DNA from: Roseibium porphyridii
GTDB taxonomy: Bacteria; Pseudomonadota; Alphaproteobacteria; Rhizobiales; Stappiaceae
Direction of reading: 5' to 3'
Length of the DNA: 64,000 nucleotides
NCBI RefSeq assembly: GCF_026191725.2
Contig: NZ_CP120863.1
Coordinates: 5,806,789-5,870,788, forward strand
A program made the position numbers and the translations under genes. How positions within the stretch are numbered: position 1 is the stretch's first letter; each line of letters starts with the position of its first letter. The notes under the pieces were generated by a model, which saw nothing but the letters and a program-made list of their open reading frames with translations, searched no databases and was not told the origin of the DNA. Below are positions 1-9,072 of this stretch, piece after piece.

Positions 1-1
1 C

Positions 2-406
2 GTGATCATGCTCATCACCGATGGTGATCGTGCCTTGCTTGGTCGGCCCGCACGGCTTCCTGAAGGAATTTTCACCACACTTGCCGGTTTCATGGAGCCT
101 GGGGAAACCATCGAGCAGGCGGTGCGGCGCGAAACGCTGGAAGAATCAGGAATTGTGGTGGGTGAGGTCCAGCTGATCTCCAATCAACCCTGGCCATTTC
201 CGGCAAACCTGATGCTCGGGTGCGTCGGCACCGCGACCACTTTCGATATCGAAATTGAAGATGACGAATTGGAAGCCTGCAAGTGGTGCAGCCGTGAGGA
301 AGTCCGGCAAATGGTCGCCGGCACTCACCCTGAAGAACACAAGATACCGCCGTCTATTTCGATCGCCTATGAGCTCATCATTGGCTGGCTCGATGGAGTA
401 ATCTGA
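2..406 (+). CDS. nudC: NAD+/NADH diphosphatase NudC, C-terminal part (5' end outside window)
   Basis: The last 134 residues of a Nudix hydrolase of the NADH pyrophosphatase type, which cleaves NAD(H) to NMN(H) and AMP and removes NAD caps from RNA in studied homologues. The Nudix box runs from G29 to I51 (G-x5-E-x7-RE-x2-EE-x-G), with the metal-binding glutamates kept. A QPWPFP motif follows about 13 residues later; that motif marks the NudC branch rather than generic Nudix proteins. The N-terminal domain and zinc ribbon must lie upstream of the window. The stop codon TGA overlaps the ATG of the next gene by one base, so the two are probably translationally coupled. Confidence 0.9.
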   Translation: MIMLITDGDRALLGRPARLPEGIFTTLAGFMEPGETIEQAVRRETLEESGIVVGEVQLISNQPWPFPANLMLGCVGTATTFDIEIEDDELEACKWCSREEVRQMVAGTHPEEHKIPPSISIAYELIIGWLDGVI

Positions 407-984
407 TGACCTGGTGCGTTTACCTGACCCATCCTGAAGTGAAAATTGATCCCGACGTCCCCGTTCCCGAATGGGGCCTGTCCGACATTGGCCGTGAACG
501 GGCAGGCAAAGCGACATTTTTGCCCTTTGCCAAAGAGATCAAACAGGTGATCTCCAGCGCCGAGGTCAAGGCTGTTGAAACCGCGCAGGTGTTTTCGGGC
601 CGCATGAATGTTTTTCACCGTGTCTTGCAGTTTCTGCACGAAAACGACCGCAGCGCCACCGGCTTTCTTCCCCCCGAGGAATTTGAGGAGACAGCGGATG
701 CTTTTTTTGCCAACCCTGCTGCGTCAATTCGAGGATGGGAAAGAGCTATTGACGCTCAGGATCGCATCGTGAACGGCGTCCGTAGCGCGCTGCGACATAT
801 TCCGGATGACCAGCCGGTGCTTTTTACCGGTCACGGCGCTGTCGGAACGCTGTTGATGTGCCACTTGATGGCAACGCCGATCTCAAGGCACTTTGACCAG
901 AAACGCGGCGGTTGCTGGTATCGTTTCGAAAAAGACTGGCTGAGCACCCAAGAAGGGCGGCATTTGGGCTGGACAGAACTCTAA
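406..984 (+). CDS. Histidine phosphatase-superfamily protein with altered RHG motif
   Basis: 192 residues of the histidine phosphatase (phosphoglycerate mutase-like) fold. The usual catalytic RHG near the N terminus reads THP (in LTHPEV), so the phospho-accepting histidine is kept but its arginine partner is lost. The second landmark, SSAEVKAVETAQ, matches the family SSxxxRAxxTA block with lysine replacing arginine, and FTGHGAVGT supplies the second histidine near residue 140. Its start overlaps the nudC stop by one base. The family includes phosphatases and regulators; activity and substrate cannot be assigned here, and the substitutions suggest weak or changed catalysis. Confidence 0.75.
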   Translation: MTWCVYLTHPEVKIDPDVPVPEWGLSDIGRERAGKATFLPFAKEIKQVISSAEVKAVETAQVFSGRMNVFHRVLQFLHENDRSATGFLPPEEFEETADAFFANPAASIRGWERAIDAQDRIVNGVRSALRHIPDDQPVLFTGHGAVGTLLMCHLMATPISRHFDQKRGGCWYRFEKDWLSTQEGRHLGWTEL

Positions 985-1051
985 AGACGGTCGGTCCCGG
1001 GCTCGGATCGTGATAGGCTGCGGCGCTGTTTTAAGACCGTGGAGCCTGCCT

Positions 1052-2263
1052 GTGATCCGCCCCTTGTCGTTTTTGTTCGCCGCCCTCCTGATTTTCGGCA
1101 GTCAATCATTGCCGGCGACAGCGGGCAAATATGACAGCCAGTTCCGGCAATTTCTGCAGAGCGAAATTATTCCGGCCGCCCGAAAAGCCGGTGTTTCACA
1201 GGCGACACTCGACAGGGAGTTGTCCGGTCTCACTCCGGATACGTCACTTCCGGGCCTGGTTGGCCCTGGTGGCAAGGGCGCACCTCCGAAAATCAATTTC
1301 CAGGCGGAGTTTCGAACGCCTTCGCGTTACTTCAGAGACAGCCAATTCAATTCACTTGTGCCTGGCGGGCGCCGCCTTATGCAGAAACACGCCTCAGCAC
1401 TTCAGCGAATCGAGGCGCGATATGGCGTTCCCAAGCGGATCATTCTGGCGATCTGGGCGCGTGAATCGGGTTATGGCGGAGCCAAAATTCCTCACGATGC
1501 CCTTCGGGTGGTCGCCACTCAGGCCTTTATGGGTCAGCGCCCGGAGTTTTTCAAAGGGGAGGTAATCGCCGCACTCAGGATCTTGCAGAACGGCGACATT
1601 TCAAGACGTGCGATGAAAAGTTCCTGGGGTGGAGCCATGGGCCAGCCGCAGTTCCTGCCCTCGTCCTATCTGAAATATGCCGTCGATTTCGACGGTGACG
1701 GCAAGCGCAATATCTGGACATCACAAGTCGACACCATGGCTTCGATCGCGAACTATCTTGCCGAACATGGTTGGGCAAAGGGCCGTGACTGGGGCTATGA
1801 AGTCGTCCTGCCTGAAAACGTCTCTTGCACACGCGAAGGGCCGGACAACCGGCAAAAAATTTCTGCCTTTGTGCGAGAAGGTGTCAAACGTGTCAGCGGG
1901 CGACCTTTCCCCGATCATGAATTGAACAAGCCCGGGAACATTCTGCTGCCGGCAGGTCGGTATGGACCTGCCTTCATTGCGACCGAGAATTTCTATGTGA
2001 TCAAAGAGTACAACGAGAGCGATACCTATGCTTTGTTTGTTGGACACCTTGCCGACCGCTATGGCAGCAACAAGGCGTTTGCAGGCGCATGGAAGCCAAT
2101 GAAAGAAACCACTCGTGGCGCGGTTCGGAACCTGCAACAACGGCTGGAAGGCCTTGGGCATGATGTCGGTGGCGCCGATGGTTTGATCGGCTTCAAGACG
2201 CGGCGTTCGATCGGCAAAGACCAGGAAAAGAACGGTTTTTTTGCGACGTGCTGGGTCGGTTAA
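1052..2263 (+). CDS. Lytic murein transglycosylase (MltB/SLT_2 family) with C-terminal peptidoglycan-binding domain
   Basis: 403 residues. The GTG start at 1052 is chosen because GGAG lies 7 bases upstream (1041-1044) and gives a clean signal peptide (MIRPLSFLFAALLIFGSQS, cleavage near TAG-KYD); an in-frame GTG at 1010 would bury it. The catalytic glutamate is E138 in IWARESGYG, followed by the MltB-type SSWGGAMGQPQFLPSSY block. The last ~55 residues form a PG_binding_1-like repeat. The enzyme cleaves glycan strands to 1,6-anhydro-muropeptides in the periplasm. It lies close to a Yej peptide importer, which in some relatives takes up peptidoglycan fragments; a shared recycling role is inference. 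Confidence 0.88.
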   Translation: MIRPLSFLFAALLIFGSQSLPATAGKYDSQFRQFLQSEIIPAARKAGVSQATLDRELSGLTPDTSLPGLVGPGGKGAPPKINFQAEFRTPSRYFRDSQFNSLVPGGRRLMQKHASALQRIEARYGVPKRIILAIWARESGYGGAKIPHDALRVVATQAFMGQRPEFFKGEVIAALRILQNGDISRRAMKSSWGGAMGQPQFLPSSYLKYAVDFDGDGKRNIWTSQVDTMASIANYLAEHGWAKGRDWGYEVVLPENVSCTREGPDNRQKISAFVREGVKRVSGRPFPDHELNKPGNILLPAGRYGPAFIATENFYVIKEYNESDTYALFVGHLADRYGSNKAFAGAWKPMKETTRGAVRNLQQRLEGLGHDVGGADGLIGFKTRRSIGKDQEKNGFFATCWVG

Positions 2264-2418
2264 GGACCCAAGAACCAACTGCCAACCTTCAGCTGATATG
2301 GCTCACCCGACTTTTCGAAGGGCGGCGTGCTTTTGAGTTGCATGCGCGGCTCGCATAGTGCCGCGAAAGTGAGTTATGAATTTTTGCTTTTATTTTTTAT
2401 TGTTTTACGATAATTAAT

Positions 2419-2443
2419 GAACTCCATTAGCAAAGTGGAGTTC
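2419..2443 (+). promoter_or_regulatory. Leader hairpin enclosing the ribosome binding site of the 2449 gene
   Basis: A perfect 8-bp stem, GAACTCCA (2419-2426) with TGGAGTTC (2436-2443), and a 9-base loop. The Shine-Dalgarno GGAG (2437-2440) sits in the 3' arm paired to CTCC, eight bases before the ATG at 2449. It follows an AT-rich stretch (about 2378-2418) that probably contains the promoter. The pairing is visible in the sequence; regulation of translation by opening of the stem is inference. Confidence 0.5.
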
Positions 2444-2448
2444 CTCGA

Positions 2449-3063
2449 ATGTTTGGACTAATGTTCCAGCGCGCGATCCTGTCGTCGTGCCTGAAATCTC
2501 TGTTTATTGCCGTTTTGGTGTCCCTGGGTAAAACCGGCCTTGCCCATGGCGTGGACCTTGACGCGTTCAATCCCGCCAAGACCGATCCGGAGCAATTCCT
2601 GATCGCCGTCCAACATTCACAGAGGCTGAAAGTGCCGACGAATGGAGCCCGCATGAAGGTCGTCATGCGCGAGAAATCGTCCGGGCGTGTTTTGAAACAG
2701 AAAGAGATTTTTCTGACAAGAACGTCGCTGCCCAAGGAATCCGCTTCACAATTCCAACGCGATCACGATGAAACGGTTTCGATTTTTCGAATTCCCGGAG
2801 CCCAGATCGACGAGTTACGCTCCCTGCAGGCCAAGTTTCTTTCAATGCCGGAATCGAAACGGAAGGCCATCAGCGGATCGTTGATGATCGATGTTGCCGG
2901 GTGCAAAGTCGATCCGGAAGACAATGGGCAAATGTTGATCTCAACCTATCTGAAAACGTCTGAGCTGCCAGAGTTCGTTGTCCTTGCTTCGGACTATGAC
3001 TTGAGAAACGTGCCTACAAAACAAGGCGCTGAACAGCACGACCCGATCAAACCCTGTCGCTGA
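2449..3063 (+). CDS. Secreted protein of unknown function
   Basis: 204 residues, not recognised as any family. The N terminus has a basic patch followed by a hydrophobic stretch (SLFIAVLVSLGKTGLAHG) that looks like a Sec signal peptide, with cleavage near residue 33. The mature part is mixed alpha/beta-like, with two cysteines (in DVAGCKVD and at the C-terminal PCR) that could form a disulfide. The start is supported by GGAG at 2437-2440; a second in-frame ATG at 2461 is possible. It stands alone between a transglycosylase gene and the converging yejF. Its leader hairpin buries the ribosome binding site. Confidence 0.7.
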   Translation: MFGLMFQRAILSSCLKSLFIAVLVSLGKTGLAHGVDLDAFNPAKTDPEQFLIAVQHSQRLKVPTNGARMKVVMREKSSGRVLKQKEIFLTRTSLPKESASQFQRDHDETVSIFRIPGAQIDELRSLQAKFLSMPESKRKAISGSLMIDVAGCKVDPEDNGQMLISTYLKTSELPEFVVLASDYDLRNVPTKQGAEQHDPIKPCR

Positions 3064-3072
3064 TCTGGATAT

Positions 3073-3106
3073 AAGGCGTTGTTGGTTCAAACACCAACCA
3101 CGCCTT
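3073..3106. terminator. Possible bidirectional terminator hairpin between converging genes
   Basis: A 14-bp stem with one mismatch: 3073-3086 (AAGGCGTTGTTGGT) pairs with 3093-3106 (ACCAACCACGCCTT) around a 6-base loop. It lies just past the stop of the unknown secreted protein and overlaps the last codons of yejF on the other strand. There is no real T-tract on either side, so termination is plausible but not certain. Confidence 0.4.
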
Positions 3107-4718
3107 CCGGAGCCGTCTCCAGGCGGAAGGCTGCAGCCATCAGCGCCTTTGTGTAGTCGGTTTGGGGAGCGTCGAATATCTGCTCTGACGGGCCGGATTC
3201 CACAACCTTTCCCTGGCGCATCACGACAACTTCGTTGGCGAGCGCACGAACGACCTTCAAATCGTGAGAAATGAACAGGTAAGCGAGACCGTGAGCTTTT
3301 TGCAGGTCCCTCAGGAGATCGACGACCTGTGCCTGCACACTCATGTCCAACGCCGATGTCGGTTCATCAAGCATCACGAATTTGGGCTCCAGGACCATGG
3401 CCCTGGCGATTGAAATCCGCTGCCGCTGACCACCGGAAAACTCGTGCGGATAACGGTGGCGCGTGGACGCATCAAGGCCAACTTCTTCCAAAGCATTGGC
3501 CACTTTTCGGTCGCGCTCTTCGGGGGAAATGTTCGGGAAATGAACCAGAAGGCCCTCGCCTACAATGTCGGCAACGGACATGCGCGGACTTAATGCGCCA
3601 AAGGGATCCTGAAACACGATCTGCATGTCCCGCCGGAGGGGCCGCATTTCCTTCCAGGAGTTGGTCTGGATCTCATTGCCGTTGAACGCGATGCGGCCGG
3701 TGGAAGATATCATGCGCAGGATCGCCAGTCCGAGCGTCGTCTTGCCGGATCCGCTCTCGCCTACAATCCCGAGGGTCTGTCCTTCGCGTACTGTGACGTC
3801 GATACCGTCAACGGCCTTGATGTGATCTACAGTCTTTCGCAGCAGACCGCGCTTGACGGGAAACCAGACTTTCAGATTGTCGGCCTGAACCACAATCGGC
3901 TTGTCCTTGTCGGTTGCCGGAGGTTCGCCTTTTGGTTCGGCCGCCAGAAGGTGTTTCGTATAGTCGTGTTGCGGCTTGTCGAAAATATCGGCAACCGGCC
4001 CCTGTTCGACAATCTTGCCCTTGGTCATCACGCAGACCCGATCGGCGAACTTACGCACAATGCCCAGATCATGAGTGATGAAAAGCATGGCCATGCCCTG
4101 CTTCTTTTGAAGATCCTTGAGAAGTTCCAGGATCTGAGCCTGAACCGTCACATCCAGCGCCGTGGTCGGCTCGTCTGCAATCAGAAGATCCGGCTCGTTG
4201 GCGAGCGCCATGGCGATCATGACGCGCTGGCGCTGGCCGCCCGATAGCTGGTGCGGATAGGATTTCAAGCGTTTTTCCGGCTCTCTGATGCCGACCTGGT
4301 TCAACAGCTCAAGAACACGTTCACGCGCCTTTGCATCACTCATGCCGCGGTGAATTTTCAGGATTTCAGAGACCTGCTTTTCCACTGAATGAAGCGGATT
4401 GAGAGACGTCATCGGTTCCTGAAAGATCATCGAGACGCCGTTGCCGCGCACTTCGCGAAGTTTTTCTTCGCTTGCCTGAAGCAGATCCACGCCTTCCATC
4501 ATGATTTTCCCGGAAGGATGCGATGCGGTCGGATAGGGCAGCAGACGCAGCACCGATTGGGCGGAGACAGATTTCCCGGACCCGCTCTCGCCGACCAAAG
4601 CAACGGTCTCACCCTTTTTAAGATCAAAGGAGATCCGGTCGACGGCGAGCGTCTGGCGTTTGCCCTGCGTGAAGGCAACGGACAGGTCTTCGACCGAAAG
4701 GAGGGTTTCGTTTGTCAT
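3087..4718 (-). CDS. yejF: YejF: peptide ABC transporter, fused double ATP-binding protein
   Basis: 543 residues with two complete nucleotide-binding domains in tandem. The first Walker A is GESGSGKS, near residue 45, with signature LSGGQRQR; the second is GESGSGKTT, near residue 330, with signature FSGGQRQR. Each ends in a C-terminal oligopeptide-transporter extension. The fusion drives the YejB-YejE permease pair. The start at 4718 is preceded by GGAGGAAA; the gene begins 13 bases after the yejE stop, so the operon is continuous. In enteric bacteria Yej imports microcin C and affects peptide resistance; in Agrobacterium the homologue is reported to import muropeptides. The substrate here is not shown by sequence. 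Confidence 0.93.
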   Translation of the reverse strand: MTNETLLSVEDLSVAFTQGKRQTLAVDRISFDLKKGETVALVGESGSGKSVSAQSVLRLLPYPTASHPSGKIMMEGVDLLQASEEKLREVRGNGVSMIFQEPMTSLNPLHSVEKQVSEILKIHRGMSDAKARERVLELLNQVGIREPEKRLKSYPHQLSGGQRQRVMIAMALANEPDLLIADEPTTALDVTVQAQILELLKDLQKKQGMAMLFITHDLGIVRKFADRVCVMTKGKIVEQGPVADIFDKPQHDYTKHLLAAEPKGEPPATDKDKPIVVQADNLKVWFPVKRGLLRKTVDHIKAVDGIDVTVREGQTLGIVGESGSGKTTLGLAILRMISSTGRIAFNGNEIQTNSWKEMRPLRRDMQIVFQDPFGALSPRMSVADIVGEGLLVHFPNISPEERDRKVANALEEVGLDASTRHRYPHEFSGGQRQRISIARAMVLEPKFVMLDEPTSALDMSVQAQVVDLLRDLQKAHGLAYLFISHDLKVVRALANEVVVMRQGKVVESGPSEQIFDAPQTDYTKALMAAAFRLETAPEGVVGV

Positions 4719-4731
4719 TGTGATTTCCTCC

Positions 4732-5991
4732 CTAGCCCAGGCTCTTGCGCGGGTCGAATGCATCGCGCACGGCTTCGCCGATAAAGATCAGGAGGCTGAG
4801 CATGAGCGAAATCACCACAAAGCCGGTTATGCCTAGCCATGGGGCCTGAAGATTGTTCTTTCCTTGGGCCAACAATTCACCAAGCGAAGCCGATCCGGGT
4901 GGCAGCCCGAACCCGAGAAAGTCCAACGCCGTAAGGGTCGATATCGAGCCATTCAGGATAAACGGCATGAATGTGAGCGTTGCCACCATCGCATTCGGGA
5001 GCAGGTGCCGCCACATGATGACCGGATTGGACACCCCGAGCGCTCTTGCCGCGGACACAAACTCCAGATTTCGACCTCGCAGGAATTCGGCCCTGACAAC
5101 GCCGACCAGCGCCACCCAGGAGAAGGCGAGCAGTATGAAAAAGAGAGTCCAAAACCCCGGCACCAGGAACGAAGAGACGATCAGGATCAGGTAAAGGGTC
5201 GGTATTGCGGTCCAGATCTCGATAAAGCGCTGGAAACCGAGATCGACCCAGCCACCATAATAGCCCTGAACAGCGCCGGCAGCGATGCCGATGACAGAAG
5301 ACGCGAGAGTCAGGGCCAGGCCAAAGAGGACGGAAATCCGGAACCCATAGACCATGCGGGCCAGCACATCACGGCCCTGATCATCGGTGCCGAGCCAGTT
5401 CCAGTTGCCTATGACGCAATTCGGATCCTCGGCTCCCATCGGGTAGCGCGCGCAGCGTTCTTCCTTGTTCATGGTCCAGGACGGCGGCGCCGGGGCAGGA
5501 ACCGGAATGTTACGGTTCACAGACCGATGATTATAGCGAACGGGCGGCCAGAGCATCCAGCCATTGGCTGCTATTTCTTCCTGAATGAAGGGGTCCCTGT
5601 AGTCTGTTACGGCCAGAAAACCACCGAATTTTTCTTCAGGATAATCCACGAATACAGGTGCGAGCAGTTCACCCTTGTAGGACACCAAAATGGGGCGTTC
5701 ATTGGTCAGGAATTCCGCCAGCATCGCCATTGAAAACAGCACCAGGAAAATCCAAAGCGACCAAAAGCCCCTTCGGTTGGCCTTGAAATTCTGCAGACGG
5801 CGGCGATTGATGGGCGAAATACGTGAAGCGGTATAGGGAACGAGGTCCGCAGTGTCGTTGTGTTCGGTGACCGGTCCGTGATCCGTCTCGACAAAAGCTG
5901 CTTCTATCGCCGGCTCGTAGGCCACTGCCTCGCTTCGGGAATCGCCGATATCGAAGCTGCCACCTGTGTCGTTGCTATGATCGGATGACAT
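4732..5991 (-). CDS. yejE: YejE: peptide ABC transporter permease
   Basis: 419 residues of the binding-protein-dependent transport permease family (OppC type). There is a ~60-residue hydrophilic N-terminal extension in the cytoplasm, one membrane segment (FWSLWIFLVLFSMAMLAEFL, ~75-95), a large periplasmic loop, and then the permease domain, with the EAA loop near RARALGVSNPVIMWRHLLPN. It pairs with YejB to form the channel. The stop lies 13 bases before the yejF start and the start lies 3 bases after the yejB stop, so it is tightly coupled within the operon. Confidence 0.93.
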   Translation of the reverse strand: MSSDHSNDTGGSFDIGDSRSEAVAYEPAIEAAFVETDHGPVTEHNDTADLVPYTASRISPINRRRLQNFKANRRGFWSLWIFLVLFSMAMLAEFLTNERPILVSYKGELLAPVFVDYPEEKFGGFLAVTDYRDPFIQEEIAANGWMLWPPVRYNHRSVNRNIPVPAPAPPSWTMNKEERCARYPMGAEDPNCVIGNWNWLGTDDQGRDVLARMVYGFRISVLFGLALTLASSVIGIAAGAVQGYYGGWVDLGFQRFIEIWTAIPTLYLILIVSSFLVPGFWTLFFILLAFSWVALVGVVRAEFLRGRNLEFVSAARALGVSNPVIMWRHLLPNAMVATLTFMPFILNGSISTLTALDFLGFGLPPGSASLGELLAQGKNNLQAPWLGITGFVVISLMLSLLIFIGEAVRDAFDPRKSLG

Positions 5992-5994
5992 GGC

Positions 5995-7119
5995 TCAGAC
6001 CTCCCTGCTTTCGAAATCGATCCGGGGATCGATCCAGGTGTAGGTGAGATCGGAAATGAGGTTCACCAGAAGTCCCATCAGCGAGAAGATATAGAGTGTT
6101 GCAAAGACGACGGCGTAGTCGCGGTTGATCACCGATTCAAATCCAAGCAGACCCAAACCATCGAGCGAGAAGATTGTCTCAATCAGCAAAGAGCCGGCAA
6201 AGAATGAAGAGATGAATGCGCCTGGGAAACCGGCAACGACGATCAGCATCGCGTTGCGGAACACATGCCCGTAAAGCACCTGACTTTCGTTCAATCCCTT
6301 GGCCTTGGCAGTGATGACATATTGCTTACGGATTTCGTCCAGGAAGGAGTTCTTGGTCAGGAGCGTCGTTGTTGCGAATGCAGACAGCACCATGGCTGTG
6401 AGTGGTAACGCCAAGTGCCAGAAATAGTCCGCAATCCGGGCTGGCCAGGACAGAGATTCCCAATTGTCCGACACCAGGCCTCTCAGCGGGAAGATGTCCC
6501 AGAAGGATCCGCCGGCGAACAGCACGATCAGGAGAACAGCGAAGAGAAACCCCGGGATGGCGTAGGCGACAACCACGACACCGGATGTCCACACGTCGAA
6601 GCGAGATCCGTCACTCACGGCCTTGCGGATGCCGAGCGGGATCGACACAAGGTAGGAGATCAGTGTCATCCAGAGACCGAGAGAAATCGAGACGGGCAGT
6701 TTCTCGGCAATCAGGTCAATAATTCGAATGTCCCTGAAGTAGCTCTCGCCGAAATCGAACCGCGCATAGTTCCAGAGCATATTCAGGAACCGCTCAAATG
6801 GCGGCTTGTCAAAGCCGAATTGCGCTTCCAACTCGGCAATGAATTCCGGATCAAGACCTTGAGCGCCGCGATATTTGGAGCTGACCGCGTCAGCCGATGC
6901 AGCGCCGCTGCCACCGGAGGAATCGTTCCCCCCTCCGAGCATATCGCTGCCGCCGCCGCTAATCCGTGAGGTGGCCGAAACATCGGTCCCCTGAAGCTGC
7001 GCTATGACACGCTCAACCGGGCCTCCCGGCGCGAACTGGATTATCACGAAATTTATGGCCATGATTCCGACCAGCGTCGGTATCATGAGCAGCAATCGGC
7101 GGAGAATATAGGCGCCCAT
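5995..7119 (-). CDS. yejB: YejB: peptide ABC transporter permease
   Basis: 374 residues, OppB/DppB type, with the family N terminus ([16 protein letters not shown]) and about six membrane segments; the EAA loop is around [20 protein letters not shown]. Between the first membrane helix and the conserved [10 protein letters not shown] region lies a Gly/Ser-rich low-complexity insert (about residues 54-82), presumably periplasmic. It is followed after 3 bases by yejE and preceded, after 66 bases, by the Tat-type binding protein. The permease assignment is secure; the substrate is not. Confidence 0.92.
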   Translation of the reverse strand: MGAYILRRLLLMIPTLVGIMAINFVIIQFAPGGPVERVIAQLQGTDVSATSRISGGGSDMLGGGNDSSGGSGAASADAVSSKYRGAQGLDPEFIAELEAQFGFDKPPFERFLNMLWNYARFDFGESYFRDIRIIDLIAEKLPVSISLGLWMTLISYLVSIPLGIRKAVSDGSRFDVWTSGVVVVAYAIPGFLFAVLLIVLFAGGSFWDIFPLRGLVSDNWESLSWPARIADYFWHLALPLTAMVLSAFATTTLLTKNSFLDEIRKQYVITAKAKGLNESQVLYGHVFRNAMLIVVAGFPGAFISSFFAGSLLIETIFSLDGLGLLGFESVINRDYAVVFATLYIFSLMGLLVNLISDLTYTWIDPRIDFESREV

Positions 7120-7185
7120 GGATTACGTGCATTCCCTTTATCTTTGGCCTTCTGAAGCGGGCCGGAGGTGTCACTGTCGGAAAGA

Positions 7186-9072
7186 TTACCCGCCTTTGCC
7201 GAGTTTTTGCGCCTTTTCCTGATCTATCCACCAGAGTTCTTCAACCGGGAAGAAATAACGCGGCGTTTCTTCCGGAAAGCCATAGACATCCCATAGAGAG
7301 ACATTGTGGACATTCTTGTACCACTGGGGAATCCAGTAAAATCCCGAGCGCAAGACACGGTCCAGAGCACTGGCTGCAGTGTTCATTTCCTCGCGAGACT
7401 GAGCCGCGATTGCCTTGTCGATCAAGGCGTCGACAACAGGACTTGAGATACCGGCGGTGTTGTAGGTTCCTGGCGTTGCAGCTGCCTTTGATCCCCACAG
7501 TTCGCGGATAGTGTCGGAAAGAGTTGGCGCAAGCGAATACCGGCGGCTTGCAATGTCAAAATCATAGTCGTTCAGTCTGGCCTGGTACTGGGCCGGATCG
7601 ACAATGCGCAAGTTGGCCTTGATGCCGAGCCGTTCCAGGTTCTTCAACAACGGATTCGTGATCCTCTCGAAGGCAGTCGTGTTGTTGATGAATTCAACTT
7701 CAAACGGCTTGCCGTCCGGCCCAATCAGCTGCGGACCATCACGCTCATAGCCTGCCTCCTTCAGCAACTGGCTGGCACGGCGCAACAGCTTTCGGTCAAA
7801 GCCTGAACCATCGCTGACCGGCGGAGTTATCGGCTCACCGAACACGGTCTCCGGCACTTGATCCCGGAAAGGCTCCAGCAACTCCAGTTCAGCTGCCGAT
7901 GGTAAACCTTCAGCTTTCATGTCCGAGTTTTCAAAGAACGACTTGGTACGTTTGTAAAGCCCGTAAAAGAGGTTCTCGTTGGACCACTCGAAATCAAAGG
8001 CATATCCCAGAGCCTCGCGAACTCTCGGGTCCTTGAACTTTTCCCGGCGCGTGTTGAAGAACCACCCTTGTGCACCAGATGGACGGCCATCCGGGAAGTC
8101 ACGGCGCACGACACGGCCATCCTCGACAGCCGGGAAATTATACTCCGTTGCCCAATTCTTGGATGAAAATTCTTCTCGATACAGAACATCGCCTTTTTTG
8201 AAGGCTTCGAAAGCAACTTGTCGCTCCCGGAAGAATTCCAGTCGGATGGTTGAGAAGTTGAGCTGACCTTTTGTGACCGGAAGATCATTTGCCCAGTAAT
8301 TTTCAACCTTGTGATACTCGACATATCGACCGACCGCATGCCTGCCGACCTTGTAAGGACCGGATGACAATGGAGGGGTCAGCGTTGACTGCTTGAAATC
8401 GTAAGCGGTGTAGTAGCGTTTGGAGAAGATCGGATAGTCGGCAGCTACCGCGAGGGGGAAACTCCGCGCCTGCGTTCCATCAAATTGAAACGCAACTTGG
8501 TGCTCGCCCAGCACTTCTGCATCCTTGAGGACGCCCAGCGGCTGGCTCAGCAGAGGATGTCCGTCGGCTTTCAGCAACATTATGGAAAACGCGACATCCT
8601 CGGCAGTCAGCTTGGACCCGTCATGGAACCGTGCCTCCGGCCGAAGATTGAATGTGAACCTGTTGCCGTCTTCAGAAACTTCGACTGTTTCGGCTACCAG
8701 CCCATAGACAGCATCCGGCTCATCGTAGGCTCGGACCATAAGCGTGTCGAAACAAAGCTCCATCCGAGGGGGCGCGTCGCCCTTCAGGATGAATGAATTG
8801 AACGTGTTGTAGGTCTGTACATTCTGATTGAAGTACCAATAGGGCGCCTGAAACGAGAAGGCTCCCCCTTTCGGCGCCTCCGGGTTGACGTACTCAAAGT
8901 GGGTGAAATCCGGCCCATATTTCAAGTCTCCGAAAACCGACAGGCCGTGCCTTGGGCCCTTTGGTGCCGCAAGAGCCATTTTTGCCGAAAGGGGTGTCGA
9001 AGCCGCAACTATTGCCGCTCCGGACAGTTGAAGCATTTGACGGCGTGTCGGAGACAAACACTTCTTCATCAC
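7186..9072 (-). CDS. yejA: YejA-type extracellular solute-binding protein (Tat-exported)
   Basis: 628 residues, family 5 periplasmic peptide-binding protein. The N terminus carries a twin-arginine signal (SPTRRQMLQLSG, then a weakly hydrophobic stretch to ALAAPKG), so export in folded form is predicted. The YejA-like motif FGDLKYGPDFTHFEYVNP follows the signal. Its ATG overlaps the stop of the upstream binding-protein gene by four bases. It is a paralogue of that neighbour, with the same YGPD..HF.YVNP..P block and a similar C terminus. It would deliver peptides to YejBEF. Confidence 0.9.
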   Translation of the reverse strand: MMKKCLSPTRRQMLQLSGAAIVAASTPLSAKMALAAPKGPRHGLSVFGDLKYGPDFTHFEYVNPEAPKGGAFSFQAPYWYFNQNVQTYNTFNSFILKGDAPPRMELCFDTLMVRAYDEPDAVYGLVAETVEVSEDGNRFTFNLRPEARFHDGSKLTAEDVAFSIMLLKADGHPLLSQPLGVLKDAEVLGEHQVAFQFDGTQARSFPLAVAADYPIFSKRYYTAYDFKQSTLTPPLSSGPYKVGRHAVGRYVEYHKVENYWANDLPVTKGQLNFSTIRLEFFRERQVAFEAFKKGDVLYREEFSSKNWATEYNFPAVEDGRVVRRDFPDGRPSGAQGWFFNTRREKFKDPRVREALGYAFDFEWSNENLFYGLYKRTKSFFENSDMKAEGLPSAAELELLEPFRDQVPETVFGEPITPPVSDGSGFDRKLLRRASQLLKEAGYERDGPQLIGPDGKPFEVEFINNTTAFERITNPLLKNLERLGIKANLRIVDPAQYQARLNDYDFDIASRRYSLAPTLSDTIRELWGSKAAATPGTYNTAGISSPVVDALIDKAIAAQSREEMNTAASALDRVLRSGFYWIPQWYKNVHNVSLWDVYGFPEETPRYFFPVEELWWIDQEKAQKLGKGG

